Below are positions 1 through 9,754 of a stretch of DNA of 47,035 nt, in pieces. Both the position numbers and the translations under genes were made by a program. How positions within the stretch are numbered: position 1 is the stretch's first letter; each line of letters begins with the position of its first letter. The DNA comes from Bacteroidales bacterium UBA1680 (GTDB taxonomy: Bacteria > Bacteroidota > Bacteroidia > Bacteroidales > UBA932): NCBI GenBank assembly GCA_002320605.1, contig DCKG01000008.1:1-47035 (forward strand). Direction: 5' to 3'. Below the pieces are notes generated by a model, which searched no databases, was not told the origin of the DNA, and saw only the letters and a program-made list of their open reading frames with translations.

Positions 1-494
1 ACGCATACCGGACGGCTCAACTTCACCCAGATGGCGAGGCGCGGCCTCTCATGCGAGAGCCGGTTCCGCCAGAACTTCAAGAAGTCTTTCGACTGGCTCT
101 CGTTCAACCGATCGTTCCTGGAATCGACAAAAGGACATCGCATCGCAATAGCCATCGATCCGTGTTACATCTCCAAGTCTGGCAAGCGAGGCCGTCCACA
201 GAGGTTCACCTAAAGGTTAATCTCAAGAACCCGGACATGAATGTCTTCATAGAGGGCCACGCCACAGAGGGCAAACTCGCATACAGGATGTACACCGCCG
301 TTGTCTGGGCCGTGAGCTTGGAGCGTGAGGTTCGTGTCGTCCTGGTTGGCTACGAGGATGCGGACAAGGAACGTCAGACCAGAAAGGTCTTCTTCTCAAC
401 CGATAACTCAATGTCTGGGAAATCCCCGAACATGCGATTAAGTAACACTGGTTTCAAAGAACTTTTATTCTACGGCGTCCGCGCCGGGGAGTAA
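1..494 (+). pseudogene. Remnant of an IS4-like DDE transposase, internally deleted and frameshifted
   Basis: Frame 1 from the first base reads the N-terminal part of a transposase common in Bacteroidales (RLNFTQM, SCESRFRQNF, FDWLSFN) up to the first catalytic Asp region IDPCYISKSGK. The family normally continues from there for about 200 residues. Here the text jumps straight to a KRGRP segment that belongs much further downstream, then stops at about 213. The distal part continues in frame 3 (VNLKNPDMNVFIEGH, then RKVFFSTDNSMSGK, up to about 418) and then loses similarity before a stop at 494. So there is an internal deletion, a frameshift near position 200-215 and a lost C-terminus, where the catalytic Glu (YRSRF...E motif) should lie. 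The element cannot be active. The 5' end is cut by the window edge. Family assignment is from memory of related proteins. Confidence 0.7.
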
Positions 495-568
495 CTTTTA
501 TAAAATTAACGAACTATTGTTCTTAATGAAAAAAAAATTAATGCCACGCAAATCGGTAACAAGACATG

Positions 569-3500
569 CTAGTGATGTGGCGCTTTGACTTGGGAATAGT
601 CTTTTGGGAAGACTCCGAACTGTGCGGCAAAGCACTTCGCGAAATAAGACGGCGTGTTAAAACCGACCATGTAGCACACCTCATTGACTTTATTGTCATT
701 CTGGAGGAGGAGTCTCGCAGCTGCCTTCAGACGAATCATACGGATATATTCATTAGGCGTGAATCCCGTAAAGGATTTCATCTTCTTCTGCAGGATAGAA
801 CGGCTCACTCCCATTTCCAAGCATAGGTCTTCTATGGAGAAATCACTGTTGGACAGGTTTCCGTCAATTATCGCCTGCGCCTTTTCGAGCCATTTCTGGT
901 CGGACTCCCTCAGGCCTGCCTTGTCTACGCAGGGGTAAGGATCGGCTGCCATCCGCCTCAGCAGAAGGCGGCGGTTCTCAATCAGGCTGCTGACAGTCTT
1001 TTTCAGGTGAGTCATTGAGAAAGGCTTCTCTACATAGGCATCAGCGCCATAATCCAGACCTTTGATTTTGGCTTCAATCGCATCTCTTGCGGACACGATT
1101 ACGAAAGGAATATAATAGAGCGTTTCGTCCGCCCTAATCTTGCTCAGAAGCTCGAATCCATCCATCTGTGGCATCAGCAAGTCGCTGAGGATCAGGTCGC
1201 AGGACTTTGTCTCAAGAAGATGCAGAGCTTCCACGCCGTTAGCTGCTTCTAGTATGTCGAACTGGTCGCCTAGGTTCCTGGCGATGTATTCCATCATGTC
1301 AGGAGTGTCTTCCACAATTAGAATCACAGGCTTGCCAGATTCCTCCGACGGTTCATCCTTACAGAAAGATGTCTTCTCCTTGAGGACAGGTGTTTTTTCT
1401 CGAAAACTGTCCTGCACCATCTCCTGCATCTGTCTGTAAGGGATAGCTACCGAAATCTCACACCCGTTTCCGGTACCGTTGTCTACAACCCACGCCTTAC
1501 CATCGAGCTTTTCGGCCAGCAGCTTTACTATGCTCAGCCCTATTCCAAAACCGGCCACATTACGGGGATTGGAAGAATAGAAAGGAGCGAAGACCTGCTC
1601 TCGTTTGCTTGGTGGAATTCCCGGCCCATCATCTTTGACCGTGAACACTGCTCTGCGGCCTTTGGGTACAAGTTCTTCTGACAGAGTTAAGACGATTTTC
1701 TTTCTGGCAAATTTCAACGCATTGGAAACCATGTTATTTAGAATCTTCATGATGGCTTCGCAGTCCACGTTGTAGACTAGCAGTCTATCTGGAACCTCAC
1801 AAGAAAGCTCGATTTCTGGCCGCTGCGAGCGAAACTGCATGACGACTTCCCTTGTCAGCTGGTTCAGGTCGACCGGGGCAATGGTCAGTTTGTAGAAGCC
1901 TTGGTCGACTTTCCTGAAATCCAGCAGCTGATGAATCAGCTCAAGAAGACGCGATGAATTTTTCTTCATGATCTTCAGGTTGGTTTCCACCTCCTCTGAC
2001 CACCTTCCCTCCTCCAAAATCTGATCCAAGGGAGAACTGATGAGTGTAACCGGGGTCTTGATTTCATGAGCTATCTGCGTGAACATCTTGATCTTCTCTT
2101 CGACTAAGGCTCGCTCTTTGCGCTTCTTCCTGCTATGCTCTATCATGCGGTAGGCCAGGAGAATAGCAGTTATCAGGAAGAGTGCGTAGCAGGCAAGCGC
2201 AAACCGTCCAAGCAGCGGATGAGGCTGGATTCGGAAAGACAGCACTGCGGCATGATCGCTCCAGACACCGTCGCCATTGCAGGCTTTAGCCAGCAAGCGA
2301 TAGTTTCCAGGGCGTAGGCCACTGAAAGAAACCGATCCCTTTTCCGTGCGGATCCACTGATGGGAATCAGAGAATTTCCACTCGAAACGATTGTTTCCTG
2401 GGGAGACGTAACTGAGACAGTCGATGTTGATGTCGAAGGCAGAAACTTTGTGCGTAAGTTTCAGCCCGTTTGTCTTCTCTATGTCATTCCATGAATATGT
2501 CGTCTTCCTGTCTCCTTCCTGAACATCCACGGAAGATATCATGACATTCGGTTTCACTCTGTTGAAATAGATGTCCTTGGAAAAGAAGCAATTGAAGCCG
2601 TTCACCCCTCCGAACCACAATTTCCCGTCACTGGTCTTAAGAGAAGAGTTATAGTTGAACTGGTCACTCTGTAGCCCGTCTTCCTTCGTCAGGTTGAGAA
2701 TCTCTCTGCTGCGTGGATCATAGCGTATCAACCCGTGGTTTGACGAGAGCCAGAAAGCACCGTCGTCATCCTCGAGAATGCCGTAATATGTAGCTACGGG
2801 AAGGCCTTCGGCTTCGGAATAACGTATGAATCGTCTCCTGCTCTCATCGTACATGAATATTCCTGAATCTTCACTGCAGAACCATGGATTGTCGGAGCTG
2901 TCTATATAGACCTTGAAATAGCGGTCCGTCTCCGAAAGGGCATTTCTTCCGGACATAGGACGAAGATTCTCCCATTCACGGGTAACCAGAGAATATCTCC
3001 ATATCCCTCCGTTGCGACAGGCAATCCAAATGTTCTTCTTTGCGTCTTCTGTGATATCGCTGATGAAGCAGGTGTCCAGTACGGTCCTGAAGTCGTCATG
3101 TCGCGAATCATACTGGCACACTGAGTTGATGGTGCCGATCCAGAGAGTGCCTTCGGAATCCTTATGCAGGGCATAGACCCGGTTGTCGGAGAGGGAGGAT
3201 GCATCACCAAGGATTTTGCGATACCTGCGGACGCGTCCCGTCTTCAAGTCCATCCGATCCAGTCCGAATGCCTCCGTGCCTATCCACAGGTCATTGCCGT
3301 CCAGACAGAGAGCGTTGATGCTGGAAGAAGACTTCCCGGAATAGTCAGTGAATCTTTCCGTTTTAGGCTCAAAATAATTCAGGCCTCCGTTCAAGGTGGC
3401 TACCCATAAATTGCCCTTTGGATCCTCACAGAATTCGCTGACGGTATTCCCTTTCAGGGAACCCTTGCCACCCGTGTCATAGAACCATCTAAGCCCCATA

Positions 3501-4498
3501 TTTTTCGGAGAGAAATAGCTTGCCCCATCGTAGAGGGTGCCGAACCATATTCCCTCCTCTCTGTCTCTGAATATTTTGCAAATGCTCTCTTCCTCTAGGA
3601 GATCTCCGGAGGGAGCCCACGTTCCACTGGAGGAATCGAGTATGAACAGGCCGTTGTCCGCTCCGATGTAAAGGATTCCGGGCTTATATTCAAAAATGGA
3701 CTTAATGGCAGAAGGGGAATGGCATCCGGCGTGTGTCGCAGAAGAAATCAATACAGTAAATGTGTCCGTACCTGGATCCTGGCAGTGGATTTCTCCATGC
3801 GATGTGCCTACCCATACCCTGCCATCGCCGGATTGGCTGATTTCAGTTACTTCGTTGGCTGAGATGCTCTGAACAGTATCAAATCCTTTCACTAGCACGA
3901 AACGGTCTGCTATCCTGGAATAACGAAAGAGTCCCGTTAGGGATCCTGCCCATAAATTTCCGTCCCTGTCCACAAGCAAGGCTCGACAGAAATTGATTCT
4001 GGCATAGGATTCAGAGGCCAGGTTGTAATGCTTCAGCGAAGCGCCGTTCCATGAATATATCCCATTTTCGGCTGCAATCCATAGTCTTCCATCATGATCC
4101 ATCGCTAGCTTGTGCGGCTGATGGAAAGAGGCTCCATCCATGGCTCTGGAAGCTATTTTCTCGAATGTTCCCTGCCTGGGGTCGAACAGGACTACGCTTG
4201 AAGTCGTCGCAATCCAGATTCGCTGATGATCGGCATCCAGGCAGGTAGCGGAAATATTGAGGTAAAACCCTGATTCTAGGGAACCGTATGCGACGAATTC
4301 CCTGCCATTGAAGCGATTGAGTCCATCCTTTCCTGCGAACCACAGGTAGCCTGTGCTGTCCTGCAAAATGTCATTGACGCTATTGTCGGTGAGACCGTTT
4401 CTGACATCGTACTTTCTGTAGACGTTGCCGCCCGAGGCCCAGATGGAGCTACAGACGACAACTGACAGTACGGCCATAGCCTTGAATAATGTCTTCAT
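569..4498 (-). CDS. Hybrid two-component system sensor-regulator (HTCS) of PUL1
   Basis: Single-protein two-component system of 1309 residues, the usual HTCS size. In order: signal peptide (about 1-22); a periplasmic two-bladed Reg_prop propeller with many repeats of the form LWxGT or WIGT (about 30-660); a Y_Y_Y domain (about 690-755); one membrane helix (about 762-786); histidine kinase core with the phospho-acceptor motif AHEIKTP (about 809-815), N-box NMVSNALKFA and G-boxes DDGPGIPP and GFGIGLSIVK; a receiver domain with the acceptor Asp in LILSDLLMPQMDG (about 1107); and an AraC-type helix-turn-helix (about 1205-1305). Such proteins sense a glycan breakdown product in the periplasm and activate the adjacent susC operon, which here diverges from it. 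All key phosphotransfer residues are present, so it looks functional. The ligand cannot be read from the sequence. Confidence 0.96.
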   Translation of the reverse strand: MKTLFKAMAVLSVVVCSSIWASGGNVYRKYDVRNGLTDNSVNDILQDSTGYLWFAGKDGLNRFNGREFVAYGSLESGFYLNISATCLDADHQRIWIATTSSVVLFDPRQGTFEKIASRAMDGASFHQPHKLAMDHDGRLWIAAENGIYSWNGASLKHYNLASESYARINFCRALLVDRDGNLWAGSLTGLFRYSRIADRFVLVKGFDTVQSISANEVTEISQSGDGRVWVGTSHGEIHCQDPGTDTFTVLISSATHAGCHSPSAIKSIFEYKPGILYIGADNGLFILDSSSGTWAPSGDLLEEESICKIFRDREEGIWFGTLYDGASYFSPKNMGLRWFYDTGGKGSLKGNTVSEFCEDPKGNLWVATLNGGLNYFEPKTERFTDYSGKSSSSINALCLDGNDLWIGTEAFGLDRMDLKTGRVRRYRKILGDASSLSDNRVYALHKDSEGTLWIGTINSVCQYDSRHDDFRTVLDTCFISDITEDAKKNIWIACRNGGIWRYSLVTREWENLRPMSGRNALSETDRYFKVYIDSSDNPWFCSEDSGIFMYDESRRRFIRYSEAEGLPVATYYGILEDDDGAFWLSSNHGLIRYDPRSREILNLTKEDGLQSDQFNYNSSLKTSDGKLWFGGVNGFNCFFSKDIYFNRVKPNVMISSVDVQEGDRKTTYSWNDIEKTNGLKLTHKVSAFDINIDCLSYVSPGNNRFEWKFSDSHQWIRTEKGSVSFSGLRPGNYRLLAKACNGDGVWSDHAAVLSFRIQPHPLLGRFALACYALFLITAILLAYRMIEHSRKKRKERALVEEKIKMFTQIAHEIKTPVTLISSPLDQILEEGRWSEEVETNLKIMKKNSSRLLELIHQLLDFRKVDQGFYKLTIAPVDLNQLTREVVMQFRSQRPEIELSCEVPDRLLVYNVDCEAIMKILNNMVSNALKFARKKIVLTLSEELVPKGRRAVFTVKDDGPGIPPSKREQVFAPFYSSNPRNVAGFGIGLSIVKLLAEKLDGKAWVVDNGTGNGCEISVAIPYRQMQEMVQDSFREKTPVLKEKTSFCKDEPSEESGKPVILIVEDTPDMMEYIARNLGDQFDILEAANGVEALHLLETKSCDLILSDLLMPQMDGFELLSKIRADETLYYIPFVIVSARDAIEAKIKGLDYGADAYVEKPFSMTHLKKTVSSLIENRRLLLRRMAADPYPCVDKAGLRESDQKWLEKAQAIIDGNLSNSDFSIEDLCLEMGVSRSILQKKMKSFTGFTPNEYIRMIRLKAAARLLLQNDNKVNEVCYMVGFNTPSYFAKCFAAQFGVFPKDYSQVKAPHH

Positions 4499-4531
4499 TG
4501 CACTAATATATTCATGAAAACCGGAATGTCG

Positions 4532-4614
4532 CTTTTTTGGGAACGATTCCTTGTCTTCAGCGTCCGAATTTAGTCATAAAAAACTAAAAAGTTACTTTTT
4601 TAAAACGATTCCTT
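4532..4614. promoter_or_regulatory. Near-direct repeat box, candidate HTCS operator
   Basis: Two copies of a box CTTTTTT-N(3-4)-ACGATTCCTT lie at 4532-4552 and 4595-4614; AACGATTCCTT is an exact 11-base repeat. The copies are 62 bases apart, close to six helical turns, on the same strand, and the second ends about 25 bases before the putative -7 box of susC. AraC-type regulators bind direct repeats just upstream of the promoter they activate, so this is a good candidate for the binding site of the neighbouring HTCS. The repeat is seen directly; the role is inferred. Confidence 0.5.
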
Positions 4615-4638
4615 ATACTACTGTATGGAAGGATTGGC

Positions 4639-4646
4639 TACTTTTG
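4639..4646 (+). promoter_or_regulatory. Putative -7 promoter box of PUL1 susC
   Basis: TACTTTTG matches the Bacteroides -7 consensus TAnnTTTG and lies 51 bases before the chosen susC start. No good TTTG box stands 19-21 bases upstream, as expected for a promoter that depends on an activator. It also argues against the longer susC reading frame that would begin at 4551, upstream of the promoter. Confidence 0.35.
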
Positions 4647-4697
4647 ATGAGCTATTCCACTCGAATCACCAACACTAACGATATCTGTTCCAAAACC

Positions 4698-7600
4698 ATG
4701 TATGACAAAACCCCAAAAGCATTTTTGATGGCCATAGGCCTAATGCTCTTATTGATTCCGAAACAAAGCCAAGCTCAGACAGTCAGTCCGAGAACAATCT
4801 CCGGAACCGTCATCTCCGCACAGGACAGACAACCCCTTATCGGGGTCGCCGTCTATGTGGAAGGAACAACGACCGGAACGACTACAGACATCGATGGAAA
4901 ATACACACTTGTTCTTCCTTCGGGAACCAAGGAGGTTACCTTCTCTTCCATTGGCTACCTCATTAAGAAGATTCCGGCCACTGAAAACGATGCCGTATTC
5001 CACATGGTCTCTCTGGACGAATCTGCCAGCCGGATTGATGATGCTGTCGTGGTGGCATTCGGCACTACCCAGAACAGAGAGACGATGGTTACGGCCGTGA
5101 CGAACATCAAGCCCGATAGACTGAGCGGGACTCACTCATCAACCCTTTCGCAGACATTCGCCGGAAATATTGCAGGCGTAATTTCCACTCAGGCTTCCGG
5201 TGAGCCCGGAGCGGATGGCGCAAGCTTCTGGATACGAGGAATCTCGACTTTCGGAGCCAACACGCAGCCTATTTATATCTTAGACGGAGTAGAGATAACC
5301 ACCACGCAGCTGAATGGAATCTCGCCTGAGTCTATCGAATCTTTCTCCGTTCTGAAAGATGCTGCTGCGACAGCCCTCTACGGGTCTCGTGGCGCTAACG
5401 GGGTGATGATAATCACGACTAAGAATGGCAAGCAATCTGATAAAATCGCCGTCAATGTCAATGTCAACGTCCAAGTTACTTTTCCTACATCGGTGCCAGA
5501 AATCGCCGATGGACCCACCTACATGAGGGCATATAATGAGGCCCGCTTGACGCGTGGCTTCAGTCCTTGGTGGACGGAAGAAAAGATTCGTAAGACTGAG
5601 GCGAAGGTCAATGAATATCTCTACCCCGATGCCGACTGGTACAACATGCTTTTCAAGGGATCGGCGAATTCCGAAAATGCCAACATCAGTCTGCGTGGAG
5701 GCGGAAACAGGGTCAACTACTTTCTCAACGTTGCCATGTCCCAGGAAAATGGAATCGTGAAGAATTCTCCTGCCGTCAGTTTCAATACCGGAATCAATGT
5801 GCAGAAGTACAATTTCCAAAGCAATGTGAATGTAAAAGTCACTAATACCACAATCATGGATATCCGGCTCAATACGCAACTGCAGTATGGCAATCATCCT
5901 TATTCATCTACAAGCAGCTTGTACTATTCTGCCATGAGGGTCATCCCTGTCTTGTTCCCTGCCACCTGGCCGGACGACTGGCTGCCGGAACAGCACAAGT
6001 TCACGATCTTCGGACGTGCTTCCGGAATAGACGGACGCATTGACATGCCGAATCCTTATGCTACTCTATCTGCTGGTTACCAGAAGACATTCAGAATGCA
6101 CAACACCGCCTCGCTGAGGGTTGACCAGAACCTCGATTTCATTACTACCGGACTGAAAGCATGGGGATTGGTATCATTCTACAATAGGATGTATTCAACC
6201 TCATATTACTATCTCAGGCCTCACTACTACACTTTGTCTCGCTATGATTATGATGAAGCGACCAACGTCATTTCCAATCCGGAGCTCACAGTGCAGGGTA
6301 CGGTCGGCTCGGACTATCTGTCTGCTTCAGTCAGCAACAGCGGCTATCGCGAAATGACCTTGCAGGCAACTTTGGAGTACAATCGTACCTTTGGAAAGCA
6401 CTCTGTCGGCGCCACCGCTCTTTATCACCAGAAAGAGACAATAAACACGCTTCAGGGAGGTTATGAGGACTGGCTTCCGAGGAGAGAGCAGGGCTTCGCT
6501 GGAAGAGTCTCCTATAATTATGACAAGCGCTACATGCTGGAAGGAGATTTCGGCTACAATGGTTCTGAGAACTTCATGAAGGGGCACCGATGGGGCTTCT
6601 TTCCTTCCATAGCTTTGGGCTGGATGATATCCAACGAGCCTTTCTGGAAAAATCTTAAAGGTACGATCAGCATGCTGAAGTTGCGGTATTCTTTTGGCTG
6701 GTCAGGCAACGACTATTTGAACACTCGTTTCCCTTACCGCTCCATCATTAATATGAGAGCGAACGCCGGCTATTCCTTCGGAGAAAACATTACAGGGGTT
6801 CCAGGCAACTTCATTAGCAGGCTGGGAAATGAAGAGGCCACCTGGGAGGTCAGCCGCAAGAGCAACTACGGCTTAGAGCTCACCATCAAGGACGAACTTA
6901 CTGTCATAGCTGACTTTTTCAAGGAGAATCGGTCGGGAATCTTCATGTACAGGCGTTCGCTTCCTTACAGCGCTGGGTTCACTGGAATTTCTCCTGCCGG
7001 CAACATAGGAGAGGTGAACAACATGGGCTGCGAAGTCTCTTTGGACTACAACAAAGTCTTCAGCAAAGACTTCTCAGTCTCTGCCAGGGGCACTTTCACC
7101 TATGCACACAACAAGGTGGTGAACATCGATGAGCCACTGTCTCTTAAATACAAGTATCAGAGTCAGGTAGGTCACTCCCTGAACACCACTTACGGACTTG
7201 TTTCAGAAGGCCTCTACAAGGATCAGGCGGATGTGGATGCCTCTCCTCTCATCGCCTTTACTACGGTCACGCTCCCAGGTGAAATCAAGTACAAGGATCT
7301 CAATGAAGATCTGAAGATTGACGGGAATGATCAGACGTATATTGGATGGCCCTATGTCCCCGAAATCATTTATGGATTCGGCGGAAGCGTATATTTCAAG
7401 CATTTCGACTTTTCGTTCTTTTTCCAAGGCAGAAGCCATGTCTCGCTTGAAATCGGAGGAGCGCATCCGTTCCTAGATGATTCAAGAGCCAATTACAACA
7501 TCTTCCAGTGGATTGTTGACGATCATTGGTCGGAAGACAATCCAGATCCGAACGCTGCATACCCGAGACTTGATTGGCAGTTCAACAATAACTACAGAAC

Positions 7601-7820
7601 CTATGACTCTAACTATTGGCTGAGAAATGCCCGTTTTCTCCGGCTCAAGAACGTCGAGATTGGTTACGCCATTAAGGATTCCATGCGGATTTACTGTACG
7701 GGAACCAACCTGTTCCTGTTCTCGCCGTTCAGGTACTGGGATCCGGAGATGGGTTCAGGGACAGGTCTTTCCTACCCGCTCCAGAGAACGATTCAATTCG
7801 GTATACAGCTGAACTTCTAA
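4698..7820 (+). CDS. SusC-like TonB-dependent outer membrane transporter (PUL1)
   Basis: Outer membrane importer of 1040 residues that takes up oligosaccharides with a SusD lid. The start is the ATG of MYDKTPKAFLMAIG, which gives a normal signal peptide ending at KQSQAQ; the frame is open further up to 4551, but that part is not signal-like. After cleavage come a carboxypeptidase-D-like beta-sandwich (SGTVISAQDRQPLIGVAVYV), a short segment resembling a TonB box (DDAVVVAFGT), a plug domain (GVISTQASGEPG, YILDGVEI, LKDAAATALYGSRGANGV) and a 22-strand barrel ending in the typical aromatic terminus QFGIQLNF. It is followed after 11 bases by susD. Glycan specificity cannot be inferred from the sequence. 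Confidence 0.96.
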   Translation: MYDKTPKAFLMAIGLMLLLIPKQSQAQTVSPRTISGTVISAQDRQPLIGVAVYVEGTTTGTTTDIDGKYTLVLPSGTKEVTFSSIGYLIKKIPATENDAVFHMVSLDESASRIDDAVVVAFGTTQNRETMVTAVTNIKPDRLSGTHSSTLSQTFAGNIAGVISTQASGEPGADGASFWIRGISTFGANTQPIYILDGVEITTTQLNGISPESIESFSVLKDAAATALYGSRGANGVMIITTKNGKQSDKIAVNVNVNVQVTFPTSVPEIADGPTYMRAYNEARLTRGFSPWWTEEKIRKTEAKVNEYLYPDADWYNMLFKGSANSENANISLRGGGNRVNYFLNVAMSQENGIVKNSPAVSFNTGINVQKYNFQSNVNVKVTNTTIMDIRLNTQLQYGNHPYSSTSSLYYSAMRVIPVLFPATWPDDWLPEQHKFTIFGRASGIDGRIDMPNPYATLSAGYQKTFRMHNTASLRVDQNLDFITTGLKAWGLVSFYNRMYSTSYYYLRPHYYTLSRYDYDEATNVISNPELTVQGTVGSDYLSASVSNSGYREMTLQATLEYNRTFGKHSVGATALYHQKETINTLQGGYEDWLPRREQGFAGRVSYNYDKRYMLEGDFGYNGSENFMKGHRWGFFPSIALGWMISNEPFWKNLKGTISMLKLRYSFGWSGNDYLNTRFPYRSIINMRANAGYSFGENITGVPGNFISRLGNEEATWEVSRKSNYGLELTIKDELTVIADFFKENRSGIFMYRRSLPYSAGFTGISPAGNIGEVNNMGCEVSLDYNKVFSKDFSVSARGTFTYAHNKVVNIDEPLSLKYKYQSQVGHSLNTTYGLVSEGLYKDQADVDASPLIAFTTVTLPGEIKYKDLNEDLKIDGNDQTYIGWPYVPEIIYGFGGSVYFKHFDFSFFFQGRSHVSLEIGGAHPFLDDSRANYNIFQWIVDDHWSEDNPDPNAAYPRLDWQFNNNYRTYDSNYWLRNARFLRLKNVEIGYAIKDSMRIYCTGTNLFLFSPFRYWDPEMGSGTGLSYPLQRTIQFGIQLNF

Positions 7821-7831
7821 ATGCTTGAGAC

Positions 7832-9748
7832 ATGAAAAAGACAATATTCATTTCCATCTTTGCCATTCTTCTGGCTTCCTGTGATTTCCTGGATGTCGTT
7901 CCTCAAGACAGCGCCACCCAGGTGGACATGTTTTCCTCGGTGCAGGACATAGAGTATTCGCTCAACATGATTTACGGGAACATTCCGTCCGTCTATTACG
8001 GACAGTCGGTTCCTGATTGGACATTGGGCAATGAAGTCACCACTACTTATGATAACCCTCCACGGTATGCTCCTTGGAAGGGAATCTGGTATGGCTACGA
8101 AAACGCCAACGCCACTAACTTCGCTCTCTGGACCGATGTCGTTAACGGCTATGGCTCCGGGCTACGGCTTTACAATGCCATTCGCCTAGCCTGGTGGTTC
8201 GTCAACCATTGCGAGGCTGCTACAGATGTCGACGACCTTTCGGAAGAAGATCGGAATGACTTTCTGGGACAGGCATATTTCATGATTGGTTACTATCACT
8301 GGGTGCTGATGGAGCACTACGGGCCGGTTGTCATACGGGATCATGAAGTCACCATGAGTGAGAGTACGGAATCCATGTTCAGGCCACGTTCATCCTGGGA
8401 TGAATGCTCAGATTTCATATGCGAAATGTTCGACAAGGCGGCTGGACTGCTGCCTGCGACCAGGGTTGGAGAGAAATACGGCCGACCGACATCTGTCACG
8501 GCGAAAGCCTACAAGTCCAGGGCCCTGATGTATTCCGCCAGTCCTTTCGTGAATGGGAATAAGGCTTTCGCCAACTTCCTCAATTATGATGGCTCGGACA
8601 TGATAAACCAGACCTATGACCGCGAAAAATGGAAAAAAGCCATGGATGCTGCGAAAGATGCGATTGACCTCGCAGAAGTCAATGGCTACCATCTCTACGA
8701 ATACAGCGACCCCGTTAATCCGCCTGCCAATGACTTGGAAAGAGGCAGGAGGAACTACTATTACATGTTCTTGGAGAGGTCAGCAAGCAAATGCGAATAC
8801 TTATTCTCTAACGATTCATATTGTAATGCTCTCCAGCAGCAGAACGGCTGTCGCAACTGGGATGCTACGGTCATCAACCCAGTTACGGAAGAGACACGTG
8901 AGCCAATTGACAACAGAGGTATGCAGATGTTGATGTCCCCAACCTTGTTCATCATTGATCAGTTTCTCACTGACAACGGGCTTCCGCTATGGGCCGACCC
9001 TCAGACTAAAGAGGGCTTCGCTGCCAACCATCTCATGAGCATAGCTCCTGGTGATTCCACCGTGCTCTACCACAGGCATAGGGATCCGCGTTTCTACGCA
9101 TCCATTGGTTACGATAGGGGCTATTTTGCCAGCAACGGACAAGATAACATAGTGCTGAAGATGCGTTGGAGGGAGCGACACGGCTTCTATCGTCAGGCCT
9201 CATATAACTCTTGCACGGGTTACTGCATTCAGAAATGGGTGTCCAAGTCCCTGACCTACAACCGGGCCTCCGGCTCGATGAGTTACCTTTCTTTCAGACT
9301 GCCTTTCATGAGATTGGCCGAACTCTACCTAGACTATGCCGAAGCGGACTTCGAATACGATGGACAACTCAGCCAAGAAGGCCTCGCCTATCTAAATAAG
9401 GTTCGCCATCGTTGCGGCCTGCCCAACTTCGAGGATGCCTGGTCCGTCGCTGGCGGCATGCCGAACGGAGAAACGATGCGAAAAGCTCTCCATCAGGAAA
9501 ACCTAGCCGAGTTCTGCTTCGAAGGCAGGGCTTATGATAATCTTCGAAGATGGAATGTGATGCACAATTACACCGAAGCCGATGGAATGAACGTCTACGG
9601 CGCAACTGCCGAAGAGTTCTACCAGATTACGCCAGTCGATGAGCAAGCCTATGTAAGGGTATTCTCCTATCCAAAATCTTACTGGCTCGCCATTCCGATG
9701 CTGGAGATAAACACCAATGCCTTGATCGTCCAAAACCCAGGATATTGA
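7832..9748 (+). CDS. SusD-like surface glycan-binding lipoprotein (PUL1)
   Basis: RagB/SusD family, 638 residues, somewhat longer than the usual 500-600. The signal peptide ends in a lipobox with Cys17 (ILLASCDF), so it is a lipoprotein. The N-terminal part has the family pattern of helical TPR-like repeats (DIEYSLNMIYG, LYNAIRLAWWFV, AYFMIGYYHWVLMEHYG). The C-terminal part has the conserved MRLAELYLDYAEADF and the tail region AEFCFEGRAYDNLRRW. It acts as the lid and binding partner of the preceding SusC, with which it is co-transcribed. The next gene starts 6 bases after its stop. Confidence 0.96.
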   Translation: MKKTIFISIFAILLASCDFLDVVPQDSATQVDMFSSVQDIEYSLNMIYGNIPSVYYGQSVPDWTLGNEVTTTYDNPPRYAPWKGIWYGYENANATNFALWTDVVNGYGSGLRLYNAIRLAWWFVNHCEAATDVDDLSEEDRNDFLGQAYFMIGYYHWVLMEHYGPVVIRDHEVTMSESTESMFRPRSSWDECSDFICEMFDKAAGLLPATRVGEKYGRPTSVTAKAYKSRALMYSASPFVNGNKAFANFLNYDGSDMINQTYDREKWKKAMDAAKDAIDLAEVNGYHLYEYSDPVNPPANDLERGRRNYYYMFLERSASKCEYLFSNDSYCNALQQQNGCRNWDATVINPVTEETREPIDNRGMQMLMSPTLFIIDQFLTDNGLPLWADPQTKEGFAANHLMSIAPGDSTVLYHRHRDPRFYASIGYDRGYFASNGQDNIVLKMRWRERHGFYRQASYNSCTGYCIQKWVSKSLTYNRASGSMSYLSFRLPFMRLAELYLDYAEADFEYDGQLSQEGLAYLNKVRHRCGLPNFEDAWSVAGGMPNGETMRKALHQENLAEFCFEGRAYDNLRRWNVMHNYTEADGMNVYGATAEEFYQITPVDEQAYVRVFSYPKSYWLAIPMLEINTNALIVQNPGY

Positions 9749-9754
9749 TTTTCT

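Noticed and set aside
4551..4697. Upstream extension of the PUL1 susC frame
   Set aside because: It would place the start before the putative promoter and before the signal peptide; residues are not conserved-looking.
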